This document shows, one piece after another, positions 51,666-60,222 of a stretch of DNA of 64,000 nucleotides (position 1 is its first letter; the number at the start of each line of letters is the position of its first letter). The notes under the pieces are model-generated. The model saw only the letters and a program-made list of their open reading frames with translations, did not search any database and had not been told where the DNA came from. The DNA is from Streptomyces atratus (GTDB lineage: Bacteria > Actinomycetota > Actinomycetes > Streptomycetales > Streptomycetaceae). The stretch lies in the NCBI RefSeq assembly GCF_014648655.1, contig NZ_BMRN01000014.1, positions 62,001-126,000 on the forward strand, written 5' to 3'. A program made the translations under genes and the position numbers.

Positions 51666-51731
51666 TGGCCGGCACAAAAACGAGGACCCCGTTGCCGGTG
51701 GGCAACGGGGTCCTCGTTCACATGGGAATTG

Positions 51732-52116
51732 TGGAGATGGCGGGAATCGAACCCGCGTCCAACGGTGCAGAATCAGGGCTTCTCCGAGTGCAGTCCGCTG
51801 CGCTTTTCTCGGCCCCGGCAGTCACGCGGACAAGCTGCCGACGGGCCCAGCCACTGTTTGATTTCCTTCTGGGCCCCGTGGCCGGGTCCAGAAGTTTAGA
51901 TCCCTTGATGATGTCAGGATCCGGGTCGGGATCAACCCCGGGCTGACACTCCGCAGAGTCTTCGCTTAGCTGCTAATTAGGCAGCGAGGGCGAAGGCGGA
52001 GGAATCGCGCTTGGAATTGGCGATTATTGGTTGCGACATATGGTTTACGAGATCATTGCCGCTTCCTCGACTCGCTTCCCCTGCTTCGACATCCGCTGTC
52101 GAAACCGATCATCCCC
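51732..52116 (-). ncRNA. ssrA: tmRNA (transfer-messenger RNA)
   Basis: The minus strand begins GGGGATGATCGGTTTCGACA and ends GGTTCGATTCCCGCCATCTCC, pairing GGGGATG with CATCTCC in the acceptor stem. The T arm is present and no CCA is encoded. The tag frame at 52021-51977 encodes ANSKRDSSAFALAA then TAA, a Streptomyces-type degradation tag. It tags proteins on stalled ribosomes together with SmpB, whose gene lies just upstream. Confidence 0.96.
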
Positions 52117-52241
52117 ATGTTGGCGTATTTAATTGTCAACCGCTCAAAACACGCACCCGCTGTGAGGTGCAGTGCCATCGTACGTGACCAACGCACGACG
52201 ATGCCAGCCTATTCCTGCCGGCCCGCCCGTACGCTCCCCGG

Positions 52242-52730
52242 CTACGCGCTGCGCTGGCGCCGGCGCGCTGCCGAGATCGCGCGGTTGGTCTCCCGCAGGT
52301 CCTGCTTCTCGCGCAGGGTCTGCCGCTTGTCGAACTCCTTCTTGCCCTTGGCGAGCGCGATCTCGACCTTGACCCGGCTGTCCTTGAAGTACAGCGCGAG
52401 CGGCACGATCGTGTGACCCGTCTCGCCCGCCTTCGACTCCAGCTTGTCGATCTCCGCCCGGTGCAGCAGCAGCTTGCGCTTCCGCTTGGCCGAGTGGTTG
52501 GTCCAGGTCCCCTGCACGTACTCGGGTACGTGGATGTTGTGCAGCCAGGCCTCGCCCCCGTCGATCTGGACGAAGCCGTCCACCAGGGAGGCCCGGCCCA
52601 GCCGCAGCGACTTGACCTCGGTACCCATGAGTACGAGACCGCACTCGTAGGTGTCGAGGATGTGGTAGTCGTGCCGCGCCTTCTTGTTCTGCGCGATGAG
52701 CTTGCGCCCTGTGTCCTTTTCCTTAGCCAT
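52242..52730 (-). CDS. smpB: SsrA-binding protein SmpB
   Basis: 162 aa, full length. KLIAQNKKARHDYHILDTYECGLVLMGTEVKSLR, the OB-fold core and the Lys/Arg-rich tail KGKKEFDKRQTLREKQDLRETNRAI are diagnostic. It carries tmRNA to stalled ribosomes. Directly upstream of ssrA on the same strand and about 18 nt downstream of the S41 protease stop. Confidence 0.97.
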   Translation of the reverse strand: MAKEKDTGRKLIAQNKKARHDYHILDTYECGLVLMGTEVKSLRLGRASLVDGFVQIDGGEAWLHNIHVPEYVQGTWTNHSAKRKRKLLLHRAEIDKLESKAGETGHTIVPLALYFKDSRVKVEIALAKGKKEFDKRQTLREKQDLRETNRAISAARRRQRSA

Positions 52731-52748
52731 AGTGAGACCATTTTCGCA

Positions 52749-53936
52749 CTACGACCCACCCCCGAGGCCACTCAATACCGTCTCGGCCCGCTGCTCGGCC
52801 CCGGACCTGACCGCGAGGTCCGGGGTGATGCCGCGGCCGTCGACGCCACGGCCCGCCGGGGTGCGGTAGTGGCCGACGGTCAGCTCGGCCACCGAGCCGC
52901 CCGGAAGCTTGCTGGGCATCTGGACCGACCCCTTGCCGAAGGTGCGCGATCCGACGGTGACGGCGCGGCCCCGGTCCTGCAGCGCGCCGGTGAGAAGCTC
53001 GGCGGCGCTCATCGTTCCGCCGTCGACGAGGACGACGAGGGGGCGGACGGTGTCGCCACCCGGCTGCGCGTAGAGGGCGCGCTGCTCGCCGTGCACGTCG
53101 TACGTGGCGACCAGGCCGCCGTCCAGGAAGGCGGAGGCGGCGGTCACGGCCTCGGTGACCAGGCCGCCCGAGTTGCCGCGGAGGTCGAGGAGCACCCCGG
53201 CGCCCGCCGGTGCGTCCCGGACCGCGTCGCGGATCCTGGCTCCCGAGCCCCTGGTGAACGAGTCGACCTCGATCAGTACAGCTGCGGAGGAATCGGAACG
53301 GCCCGGTCCGATTCGCCGCACGGTGACGGCCTCGGTGGTGAGTCTGGCCCGGTGCAGCGTCTCGGTCCGAAGGGCGGCGCCCCGCTGGACCCCCAGCACG
53401 ACGGTGGTACCCGCGTCCGCGTCCGTACGGTCTCCGCGCAGCAGGGCCACGGCCTCGGCGACGGGGCGCTTGTCGATCCGGTGACCGTCGATCGTACGGA
53501 GCAGATCGCCCGGCTCGATGCCGGCCCGGTCGGCGGGGCCGCCTGGCTGGACCCGGGCCACCTCGACCAGCCCGTCCGCGGAGCGCTTCGCGGCGATCCC
53601 GACACCGGTGTACGAGCCGTCGAGGGCCTGCTCGAACTCCTCGTACTGCCGCTCGTCGTACACCGCGCCCCAGCGGTCGCCGCTGCGGCTGACGACCTCC
53701 TCGGCCGCCGCCTTACCGGACTTGCCGTCGGCGACGGCGCGGGCGGCAGCGTCTGCCACCTCGTCGCCGTCGACGGTGGAGGCGACGGAACGGGCCGCTA
53801 TGTCCGAGGACTTCGCACCGCCGTGCGGCAGCGAGCCGGTGGCCGCCGCGGTGGCCAGCACGGTCGCGAAGACCAATGTCAGGGCCGCCCCGCGGCGCAC
53901 GCCGCGGGGCCCGAGACATTGCGTGGGGCCCGACAT
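52749..53936 (-). CDS. Secreted or membrane S41 (C-terminal processing) protease with PDZ domain
   Basis: 395 aa. N-terminal signal anchor (AALTLVFATVLATAAATG), a PDZ domain at about 105-185 (GIAAKRSADGLVEVARVQPGGPADRAGIEPGDLLRTIDGH), then the protease domain with LDLRGNSGGLV, catalytic Ser in GGTMSAAELL and the Lys base in TFGKGSVQ. It degrades or processes envelope proteins. It lies between ftsX and smpB on the same strand, as in other Streptomyces. Confidence 0.92.
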   Translation of the reverse strand: MSGPTQCLGPRGVRRGAALTLVFATVLATAAATGSLPHGGAKSSDIAARSVASTVDGDEVADAAARAVADGKSGKAAAEEVVSRSGDRWGAVYDERQYEEFEQALDGSYTGVGIAAKRSADGLVEVARVQPGGPADRAGIEPGDLLRTIDGHRIDKRPVAEAVALLRGDRTDADAGTTVVLGVQRGAALRTETLHRARLTTEAVTVRRIGPGRSDSSAAVLIEVDSFTRGSGARIRDAVRDAPAGAGVLLDLRGNSGGLVTEAVTAASAFLDGGLVATYDVHGEQRALYAQPGGDTVRPLVVLVDGGTMSAAELLTGALQDRGRAVTVGSRTFGKGSVQMPSKLPGGSVAELTVGHYRTPAGRGVDGRGITPDLAVRSGAEQRAETVLSGLGGGS

Positions 53937-53955
53937 GGCGTCGAGTCTAGGACAA

Positions 53956-53999
53956 CGCCCCTGTGGCGCACGGCCGGTTGGCCACGCGCCACAGGGGCG
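53956..53999 (-). terminator. Terminator downstream of ftsX
   Basis: 14-bp stem CGCCCCTGTGGCGC / GCGCCACAGGGGCG around a 16-base loop, five bases from the ftsX stop. Confidence 0.85.
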
Positions 54000-54003
54000 C
54001 TTG

Positions 54004-54921
54004 TCACACCTTCAGGTACTTACGGAGCGCGAAGAGAGCGGCAACGGCAGGCATCAGCAAGCCGATTGCCAGGACCAGGGGCAGCTTGGTGAAGACCGCG
54101 TCCCAGCCGATGAAGTCGATCAGATTCAGCTTGCTCTGCAGCGCCAGACCGCCGTCGATCAGGAAGTAGCGGCCGGCCAGCAGCATCACGCAGGCGAGCA
54201 CACCACCGATGAGACCGGCGAACGCGGCCTCCATGATGAACGGCATCTGGATGTAGAAGCCCGACGCTCCGACGAGCCGCATGATGCCGGTTTCGCGCCG
54301 TCTGCTGAACGCGGACACCCGGACGGTGTTCACGATCAGCATCAGGGCGATGACCAGCATCAGCGCCATCACGAAGATCGCGGCCACGTTCATGCCGTTC
54401 ATCAGCCCGAAGAGGTTGTCCAGGATGGATCTCTGGTCCTGGACGGACTGCACCCCGTCACGGCCGGCGAAGGCGGTGGCGACGACCTTGTACTTCTTCG
54501 GGTCGTGGAGCTTGACCCGGAACGACTCCTGCATCTGGTCCGGCGTGATGTTGCTCGCCATGGGCGAGTCGCCGAACTGGTCCTGGTAGTGATTGAACGC
54601 CTCGTCGGCCGTCTCGTGCGTGACCGTGTCGACGACATCCAAATTATTGAGGTCGCGCTCGATCTGGTCCCGCTGCTCCTTGGTGACAGCGCCCCTGGCG
54701 CACTTGGGAGTCGAGGTCACATCGCTCTTGCTGCAGAGGAAGATCGAGACGTTGACCTTGTCGTACCAGTAGTCCTTCATCGTGCTGACCTGCTCGCGCA
54801 TGAGCAGCGCGCCGCCGAACAGGGCGAGCGAGAGGGCGACGGAGACGACGACGGCGAAGGTCATCGTGAGGTTGCGACGGAGGCCGACGCCGATCTCCGA
54901 CAGGACGAACTGGGCGCGCAT
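54004..54921 (-). CDS. ftsX: Cell division ABC transporter permease FtsX
   Basis: 305 aa with four membrane helices, the first near residues 22-42 (LTMTFAVVVSVALSLALFGGALLM). A large extracellular loop of about 130 residues contains two Cys (FLCSKSDVTSTPKCARG). The last three helices are in the C-terminal half. FtsEX activates peptidoglycan hydrolases during division or sporulation. 23 nt after ftsE. Confidence 0.95.
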   Translation of the reverse strand: MRAQFVLSEIGVGLRRNLTMTFAVVVSVALSLALFGGALLMREQVSTMKDYWYDKVNVSIFLCSKSDVTSTPKCARGAVTKEQRDQIERDLNNLDVVDTVTHETADEAFNHYQDQFGDSPMASNITPDQMQESFRVKLHDPKKYKVVATAFAGRDGVQSVQDQRSILDNLFGLMNGMNVAAIFVMALMLVIALMLIVNTVRVSAFSRRRETGIMRLVGASGFYIQMPFIMEAAFAGLIGGVLACVMLLAGRYFLIDGGLALQSKLNLIDFIGWDAVFTKLPLVLAIGLLMPAVAALFALRKYLKV

Positions 54922-54944
54922 GGCGTCCTTTCAGTGCTCGATGC

Positions 54945-55634
54945 TCAGTGCTGGTAGCCGTAGACGCCGCGGGCCTGGTCGCGTACGAGACGGCCCTGCT
55001 CCAGCTCGATGACGCGCTTGCGCATCTGGTCGACGATGTTCTGGTCGTGAGTCGCCATGATCACGGTGGTGCCGGTCCGGTTGATCCGGTCCAGCAGCTT
55101 CATGATGCCGACGGAGGTCTGCGGGTCGAGGTTGCCGGTCGGCTCGTCCGCGATCAGCAGCATCGGACGGTTCACGAACGCCCGCGCGATCGCCACGCGC
55201 TGCTGCTCACCACCGGAGAGCTCACCGGGCATCCGGTCCTCCTTGCCGCCGAGGCCGACCAGGTCGAGAACCTGGGGCACCGCCTTGCGGATCTCACCGC
55301 GCGGCTTGCCGATGACCTCCTGCGCGAACGCCACGTTCTCCGCAACGGTCTTGTTGGGGAGAAGCCTGAAGTCCTGGAACACCGTGCCCAGCTGGCGGCG
55401 CATGTGCGGCACCTTCCAGTTGGACAGGCGCGCGAGGTCCTTGCCCAGGACGTGGACCGCGCCCTGACTGGCGCGCTCCTCGCGGAGGATGAGTCGCATG
55501 AAGGTGGACTTGCCGGAGCCGGATGAGCCCACCAGGAAGACGAACTCGCCCTTCTCGATATCGAGAGACACATCCCGTAGAGCGGGACGGCTCTGCTTCG
55601 GGTAGGTCTTGGAGACGTTGTCGAATCGGATCAC
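54945..55634 (-). CDS. ftsE: Cell division ATP-binding protein FtsE
   Basis: 229 aa ABC ATPase. Walker A GSSGSGKST, Q-loop FQDFRLL, signature LSGGEQQRVAIARA, Walker B LLIADEPTGNLDP and H-loop MATHD are all present. Works with FtsX. First gene of the leftward ftsE-ftsX operon. Confidence 0.97.
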   Translation of the reverse strand: MIRFDNVSKTYPKQSRPALRDVSLDIEKGEFVFLVGSSGSGKSTFMRLILREERASQGAVHVLGKDLARLSNWKVPHMRRQLGTVFQDFRLLPNKTVAENVAFAQEVIGKPRGEIRKAVPQVLDLVGLGGKEDRMPGELSGGEQQRVAIARAFVNRPMLLIADEPTGNLDPQTSVGIMKLLDRINRTGTTVIMATHDQNIVDQMRKRVIELEQGRLVRDQARGVYGYQH

Positions 55635-55903
55635 GGATGCACCACGGTCGGCCGGGAGTAGGTGTGCGTGACCATACGCGAACCGGGCTGACGCGTGCAG
55701 GCGCGCGTCCGGGGATGGGTGATTTATGACGGAACGGGACTGGCCGGAAGCGGGGCCGAAGCGCTACGGAACGGGTGATGTCCGGCGGGCCGCGCCGAAA
55801 TCCGCGCGAGCTGGCACAGTGGTGGGGGGAACAGTTGCGTTTCCATGAGCGTTGTGCGGAGTGAAGGCGTATGCGGCTCCGCCGCGCGGGAGGAGGAAAG
55901 CGC

Positions 55904-56104
55904 ATGACCTATGACCGACTGGTGTGCGCAAACTGCGCGGCGCCCGTGAACGAGGGCCGTTGCCCTGTGTGCCGGGCCAGCCGCGCACGGCTACAGCAGG
56001 AACAGGAGCAGGGAATGTTCGCGGGGCTGAGCCCTGTGATGCTGGTGGCCCTGCTGGTGGTGCTTCTGGGCGCGCTGGCGCTGCTGGCGCACCAGACCGT
56101 GTAG
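55904..56104 (+). CDS. Small zinc-ribbon membrane protein
   Basis: 66 aa. ATG 55904 follows AGGAGG closely, a strong ribosome site. CANC...CPVC at residues 9-27 forms a zinc ribbon, followed by a Gln/Glu helix and one C-terminal membrane helix (PVMLVALLVVLLGALALLA). Divergent from ftsE. A conserved small protein by appearance; function unknown. Confidence 0.8.
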   Translation: MTYDRLVCANCAAPVNEGRCPVCRASRARLQQEQEQGMFAGLSPVMLVALLVVLLGALALLAHQTV

Positions 56105-56144
56105 CCGGGCCGTCCGTCCGCCTGCAAGAGCGTGTACGCGTACG

Positions 56145-56185
56145 CAGAGGGGCCCGGGATGCCGACAGGCGTCCCGGGCCCCTCT
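56145..56185. terminator. Bidirectional terminator
   Basis: 14-bp stem AGAGGGGCCCGGGA / TCCCGGGCCCCTCT around a short loop between the zinc-ribbon gene and the LAETG protein gene, which converge. Confidence 0.85.
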
Positions 56186-56211
56186 GTGCGTATCTTTACC
56201 GCAGGCGGCCC

Positions 56212-57129
56212 TTAGGCGACCGTACGGCCGTTCATCAGGCGCGGCAGGATCCGGAAGCCGATGCCTCCGGCAATCATCGTCGCGGCGCCGACCAGCAGGA
56301 ACGTGGTCTCGGCGGCACCGGTCTCGGCGAGCTCGTCCTTGCCCTTGCCCTGCTCGACCGGCTGGTTGCCGGCCGAGTCGGGGGTGGTGTTGTCCGCGCA
56401 GTTCGCACCGTCGAGGTCGACGGTGCAGGTGCTGGTGTCGCCACCGGTGGTACCGGAGGAGGCGTTACCAGTGGTGGAGCCGGTGTCGCCGCCGGTGTCG
56501 CCGCCGGTCACGCCGCCGTGCGAGGTGCCACCCTGGTTGCTCGCGCCACCCTGGTTGCTCGCGCCGCCCTGGTTGCTCGCACCACCCTGGTTGCTGGCAC
56601 CACCCTGGTTGCTCGCGCCACCCTGGTCGGCACCACCCTGGTTGCTCGCGCCACCCTGGTTGCTCGCGCCACCCTGGTCGGCGCCACCCTGGTTGCTCGC
56701 GCCGCCCTGGTCGGCGCCACCCTGGTTGCTCGCGCCGCCCTGGTCGGCACCACCCTGGTTGCTCGCGCCGCCCTGGTCGGCACCACCCTGGTTGCTCGCA
56801 CCGCCCTGGTCGGCACCACCCTGGTTGCTCGCGCCGCCCTGGTCGGCACCACCCTGGTTGCTCGCGCCACCCTGGTTGCTCGCACCACCCTGGTCGACAC
56901 CGCCCGGGTCGCCGCCCTCGGTGCCACCCTGAGACTCGCCCGACGGCCCGTTGAGGCCGGCGTCGATCCCCAGACCGCTGTCGTCGACGTGCGCGTTGGC
57001 CGACAGCCCGGCAACGTTGACATCGACACCGACGGCCGATGCCACACCGGCAGCGGTGAGCGAGGCGCCCGCGGCGATCACCGCACCTGCGGCTATGCGC
57101 GCGACGCGTACTCGCGTCTTCTTGGTCAT
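56212..57129 (-). CDS. LAETG sortase-anchored, GGASNQ/GGADQ-repeat cell-wall protein
   Basis: 305 aa. Signal peptide with cleavage near VASA (residue 32), a short globular part (VGVDVNVAGLSANAHVDDSGLGID), about 120 residues of GGASNQ and GGADQ repeats (roughly 14 and 7 units), a Thr/Gly linker with two Cys (STCTVDLDGANC), then LAETG, a membrane helix and a basic tail. LAXTG is the signal for class E sortases of Streptomyces. The repeat is a flexible spacer that may push the N-terminal part through the wall. The repeat is visible in the DNA. Confidence 0.87.
   Translation of the reverse strand: MTKKTRVRVARIAAGAVIAAGASLTAAGVASAVGVDVNVAGLSANAHVDDSGLGIDAGLNGPSGESQGGTEGGDPGGVDQGGASNQGGASNQGGADQGGASNQGGADQGGASNQGGADQGGASNQGGADQGGASNQGGADQGGASNQGGADQGGASNQGGASNQGGADQGGASNQGGASNQGGASNQGGASNQGGASNQGGTSHGGVTGGDTGGDTGSTTGNASSGTTGGDTSTCTVDLDGANCADNTTPDSAGNQPVEQGKGKDELAETGAAETTFLLVGAATMIAGGIGFRILPRLMNGRTVA
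56536..56893 (-). repeat. 18/15-bp tandem repeats encoding GGASNQ/GGADQ
   Basis: Units on the plus strand read CTGGTTGCTCGCGCCACC and CTGGTCGGCGCCACC with third-base changes only. Alternation of the two units in the middle and runs of the longer unit at both ends suggest growth by slippage or unequal exchange. In-frame throughout. Confidence 0.9.
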
Positions 57130-57457
57130 CTGCTGCTACCCCCAGTAGCTGTTCTCGTCAGTGGAGCAGCCATATGCGGGCCCCGGTTCTGCGGGGTTTG
57201 CTCCGAACAGCGCCACATGGAGCCGTGGTCATGCCGCCCGCCCCCGTTCACACCCGTCCCAGACATACGCATGCTGCTCTAGCAGCCTGTCCACAGTTAA
57301 GGTCTGCGTCAAGGCCGTTCCACGCAATGTGCACCGCTTTGGTCGCAGTTGACCATCATTCAGAATCGCGACTGTGACGCACTCACCACGGCACCTGCGC
57401 AACTCGGAACCTCAACTCCCTTTCGGGTGCCGCCCCGCACCCCTCCCCGACGAAAAA
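57130..57457. promoter_or_regulatory. Upstream region of the LAETG protein gene
   Basis: About 330 bases ahead of the LAETG gene, with noticeably lower GC around 57270-57370. It should contain that gene's promoter. No coding sequence recognised. Confidence 0.4.
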
Positions 57458-57495
57458 GGCGGTGCCGGAAGCCCCGTGGGGATTCCGGCACCGCC
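57458..57495 (-). terminator. Terminator downstream of prfB
   Basis: 13-bp stem GGCGGTGCCGGAA / TTCCGGCACCGCC, 12-base loop, 38 bases after the prfB stop. Confidence 0.85.
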
Positions 57496-57533
57496 TCAAG
57501 AAATCGGGAACAGCAACAGGCCGCTGGGCCCGC

Positions 57534-58640
57534 CTACTTCTCCCGCTGCTTGCGCCAGCGGATGCCCGCCTCCAGGAACCCGTCGATCTCGCCGTTGAAG
57601 ACCGCTTCCGGGTTGCCCATCTCGAACTCCGTACGCAGGTCCTTGACCATCTGGTACGGGTGCAGGACATACGACCGCATCTGGTTGCCCCAGGAGTTGC
57701 CGCCGTCGCCCTTGAGGGCGTCCATCTTGGCCTGCTCCTCCTGGCGGCGGCGCTCAAGGAGCTTGGCCTGGAGGACGTTCATCGCGGACGCCTTGTTCTG
57801 GATCTGCGAGCGCTCGTTCTGACATGAGACGACGATGCCGGTGGGGAGGTGGGTCAGGCGCACCGCGGAGTCCGTGGTGTTGACGCCCTGACCGCCGGGG
57901 CCCGACGAGCGGTACACGTCTACGCGCAGCTCGGACTCGTCGATCTCGATGTGGTCGGTCTGCTCGACCACGGGCAGCACCTCGACACCCGCGAAGGACG
58001 TCTGGCGGCGGCCCTGGTTGTCGAAGGGCGAGATCCGGACGAGCCGGTGGGTGCCCTGCTCGACGGAGAGCGTGCCGTAGGCGTACGGCACCTGGACGGC
58101 GAAGGTGGTCGACTTGATGCCGGCCTCTTCCGCGTACGACGTCTCGTAGACCTCGGTCTTGTAGCCGTGCCGCTCGGCCCAGCGGATGTACATGCGCTGA
58201 AGCTTCTCGGCGAAGTCGGCGGCGTCCACGCCACCGGCCTCGGCCCGGATGTTGACCAGGGCCTCACGGGAGTCGTACTCGCCGGAGAGGAGCGTACGGA
58301 CCTCCATCTCGTCCAGCGCCTTCCTGACGGACGCCAGCTCGGACTCGGCCTCGGCCAGGGCGTCGGCGTCGCCCTCGTCCTGGGCGAGCTCGAAGAGGAC
58401 CTCGAGATCGTCGATCCGGCCCCGGAGGGCCTCGGTCTTGCGGACCTCGGCCTGGAGGTGCGAAAGCTTGCTGGTGATCTTCTGCGCCGCCTCCGGGTCG
58501 TCCCAGAGGGATGGCGCGGCCGCCTGCTCCTCGAGCGCGGCGATGTCCGCCCTCAGCGCATCCAGGTCCAGGACGGCCTCGATCGACCCCATGGTCGAGG
58601 AGAGGGACTTCAGCTCTTCGGAAATATCGACGACTGCCAC
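57534..58640 (-). CDS. prfB: Peptide chain release factor 2
   Basis: 368 aa. The SPF tripeptide that reads UGA/UAA is in LVRISPFDNQGRR, and the GGQ loop that triggers hydrolysis is in SSGPGGQGVNTTDSAVRLTH. No programmed frameshift is needed: the frame is continuous from ATG 58640, as in other actinobacteria. Confidence 0.97.
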   Translation of the reverse strand: MAVVDISEELKSLSSTMGSIEAVLDLDALRADIAALEEQAAAPSLWDDPEAAQKITSKLSHLQAEVRKTEALRGRIDDLEVLFELAQDEGDADALAEAESELASVRKALDEMEVRTLLSGEYDSREALVNIRAEAGGVDAADFAEKLQRMYIRWAERHGYKTEVYETSYAEEAGIKSTTFAVQVPYAYGTLSVEQGTHRLVRISPFDNQGRRQTSFAGVEVLPVVEQTDHIEIDESELRVDVYRSSGPGGQGVNTTDSAVRLTHLPTGIVVSCQNERSQIQNKASAMNVLQAKLLERRRQEEQAKMDALKGDGGNSWGNQMRSYVLHPYQMVKDLRTEFEMGNPEAVFNGEIDGFLEAGIRWRKQREK

Positions 58641-58802
58641 GGGTCCAGCGTAACGGCTGTCGGCGCGGACATTCCTCGGGCCGCATGATCACGACTCCGC
58701 GACCGTGTGGGCGCCGCGTCCCCGGGCCGTACGGCGAAGGGGGCCCACGGGGCTCTGCGGCCCCGGAGTCATCAGGAACCGCCTCGCGGGGCCCCGTCGG
58801 GA

Positions 58803-60080
58803 TCAGGGTGTTCCAGGCGCCGAGTTCTTCGTGTCCTGCGCAGGTGCGTCCGCGGCGTCGTCGCCCAGCGCCAGCCAGCCGCCCACACCCAGCGCCACCA
58901 CCAGCACCAGCGCTGCGGCGCCCAGCGTCAGGCGGCGCTTGCGGACGACCGCGGACTTGTTGCGGGCCGATCCCGGGCGGGGCCGGCCCGGGGAGCGCGG
59001 GGCCCTGGCCGTGCCCCGGGGGCCGCCGGAGAGTTCGTCGGGGGCCGGGACACGCATGCTCGTGTGGGTGTCCCGGTTGGAATCGGCGGACGAGCCGGGG
59101 ACCAGGGGGACCGCGCCGCGGCGGCGGGGTTCCTCGGGTGCGGGGGTGTACTGCTGCTCGTCGTACGCCTGGGGTTCCGGTTCGACGTCCGGCTCGTCCA
59201 CGTCCAGCGGCGGGATGCCGGTCAGCTGCGGGAGCTGCTCGCGCAGCCGGGCCGCGAGCTCGGAGGCACGCAGCCGGGAGGCCGGGGCCTTGGCCAGGCA
59301 CTGGACCAGGATCTGCCAGAGCTCGTCGGGGATGCCCGGGAGCGGGACGACCGTCTCCGTGACGTGGCGGCGCAGGACCGCGCCGGGGTGTCCGCCGCCG
59401 AAGGGTGTGAAGCCGGCGAGGAGTTCGTACAGGACCGTGGCGAGGGCGTAGATGTCGACGGCGGCGCGGGGCGGGAGGCCTTCGACTATCTCGGGGGCCA
59501 GATAGTCCGGCGTCCCGATGATCTTGCTGGCCTTGGTGCGGCGCGGGGTGTCGATCAGCTTGGCCACGCCGAAGTCGGTGAGCAGCGCCGGATGCGAGCC
59601 GCCGGGGCCGAGCGGGCCCTCCATGTCGAGCAGGATGTTCTCCGGCTTGACGTCACGGTGGACCACTCCGGCGGCGTGCGCGGCAGCCAGGCCGTCGGCG
59701 ACGTCCGCGATGATCGCGACGGCGGCCTCGGGCGCGAGACGGCGTTCGCGGTCGAGGCGGGTGCGCAGGTCCGTGCCGCGTACCAGGTTCATGACCAGTG
59801 CCAGGTCGTTGCCGTCCACCACGAGGTCGCGGACGGCGACGACATGCGGATGGTCCAGGCCGAGCAGGGCGGTGCGCTCCTGGACGAAGCGGCCCACGAG
59901 CTCCTGGTCGGACGCGAGGTCCTCGCGGAGCAACTTGATGGCCACCGGGCCCTCGGGCCCGTCGCCGAGCCACACCGTGCCGGCGCTGCCGCGCCCCAGG
60001 ATCTGGTGGGCGGTGTACCGGCTGCCGATATTCCGTGCCAAAACTGCTCCCTCAGCGGCTGGCGATGGACCGTCGCTCAT
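58803..60080 (-). CDS. pkaB: Transmembrane Ser/Thr protein kinase (PkaB-like)
   Basis: 425 aa. Kinase domain at residues 15-275 with RYTAHQILGRGSAGTVW, invariant Lys (VAIKLL), HRDVKPENILL and DFGVAKL. A Glu/Pro-rich linker and a C-terminal membrane helix (LTLGAAALVLVVALGVGGWLAL) follow, with a short outside tail. No PASTA domains. Length matches the 417-aa PkaB of S. coelicolor, as recalled. Paired with the next kinase, 142 bases apart on the same strand. Confidence 0.9.
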   Translation of the reverse strand: MSDGPSPAAEGAVLARNIGSRYTAHQILGRGSAGTVWLGDGPEGPVAIKLLREDLASDQELVGRFVQERTALLGLDHPHVVAVRDLVVDGNDLALVMNLVRGTDLRTRLDRERRLAPEAAVAIIADVADGLAAAHAAGVVHRDVKPENILLDMEGPLGPGGSHPALLTDFGVAKLIDTPRRTKASKIIGTPDYLAPEIVEGLPPRAAVDIYALATVLYELLAGFTPFGGGHPGAVLRRHVTETVVPLPGIPDELWQILVQCLAKAPASRLRASELAARLREQLPQLTGIPPLDVDEPDVEPEPQAYDEQQYTPAPEEPRRRGAVPLVPGSSADSNRDTHTSMRVPAPDELSGGPRGTARAPRSPGRPRPGSARNKSAVVRKRRLTLGAAALVLVVALGVGGWLALGDDAADAPAQDTKNSAPGTP

Positions 60081-60222
60081 GACCCCCGGTCGACAAAGTT
60101 ACGCGTCGATCGGGGTGTTGAGTGCCCGGGATGGCGCCAACCCTCACTTCTGCGGGCGAAATGCGGTGGAAACTTGCCCGCAGAAGTCGATATAGCTACA
60201 GAGTTGATGGTGTGTCGGCGGA

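Noticed and set aside
49323..51677. 784-aa minus-strand protein spanning the LysR gene and beyond
   Set aside because: Homology begins at the GTG at 50324; the rest lies antisense to the MFS transporter.
56261..56932. Plus-strand frame of PPWLLAPPW repeats opposite the LAETG protein
   Set aside because: It is the complement of the GGASNQ/GGADQ repeat DNA. The minus strand has the signal peptide and sorting signal, and the plus frame has neither.
57534..58640. Programmed frameshift in prfB
   Set aside because: The frame is continuous and no in-frame TGA with CTTT slippery site occurs near codon 25.
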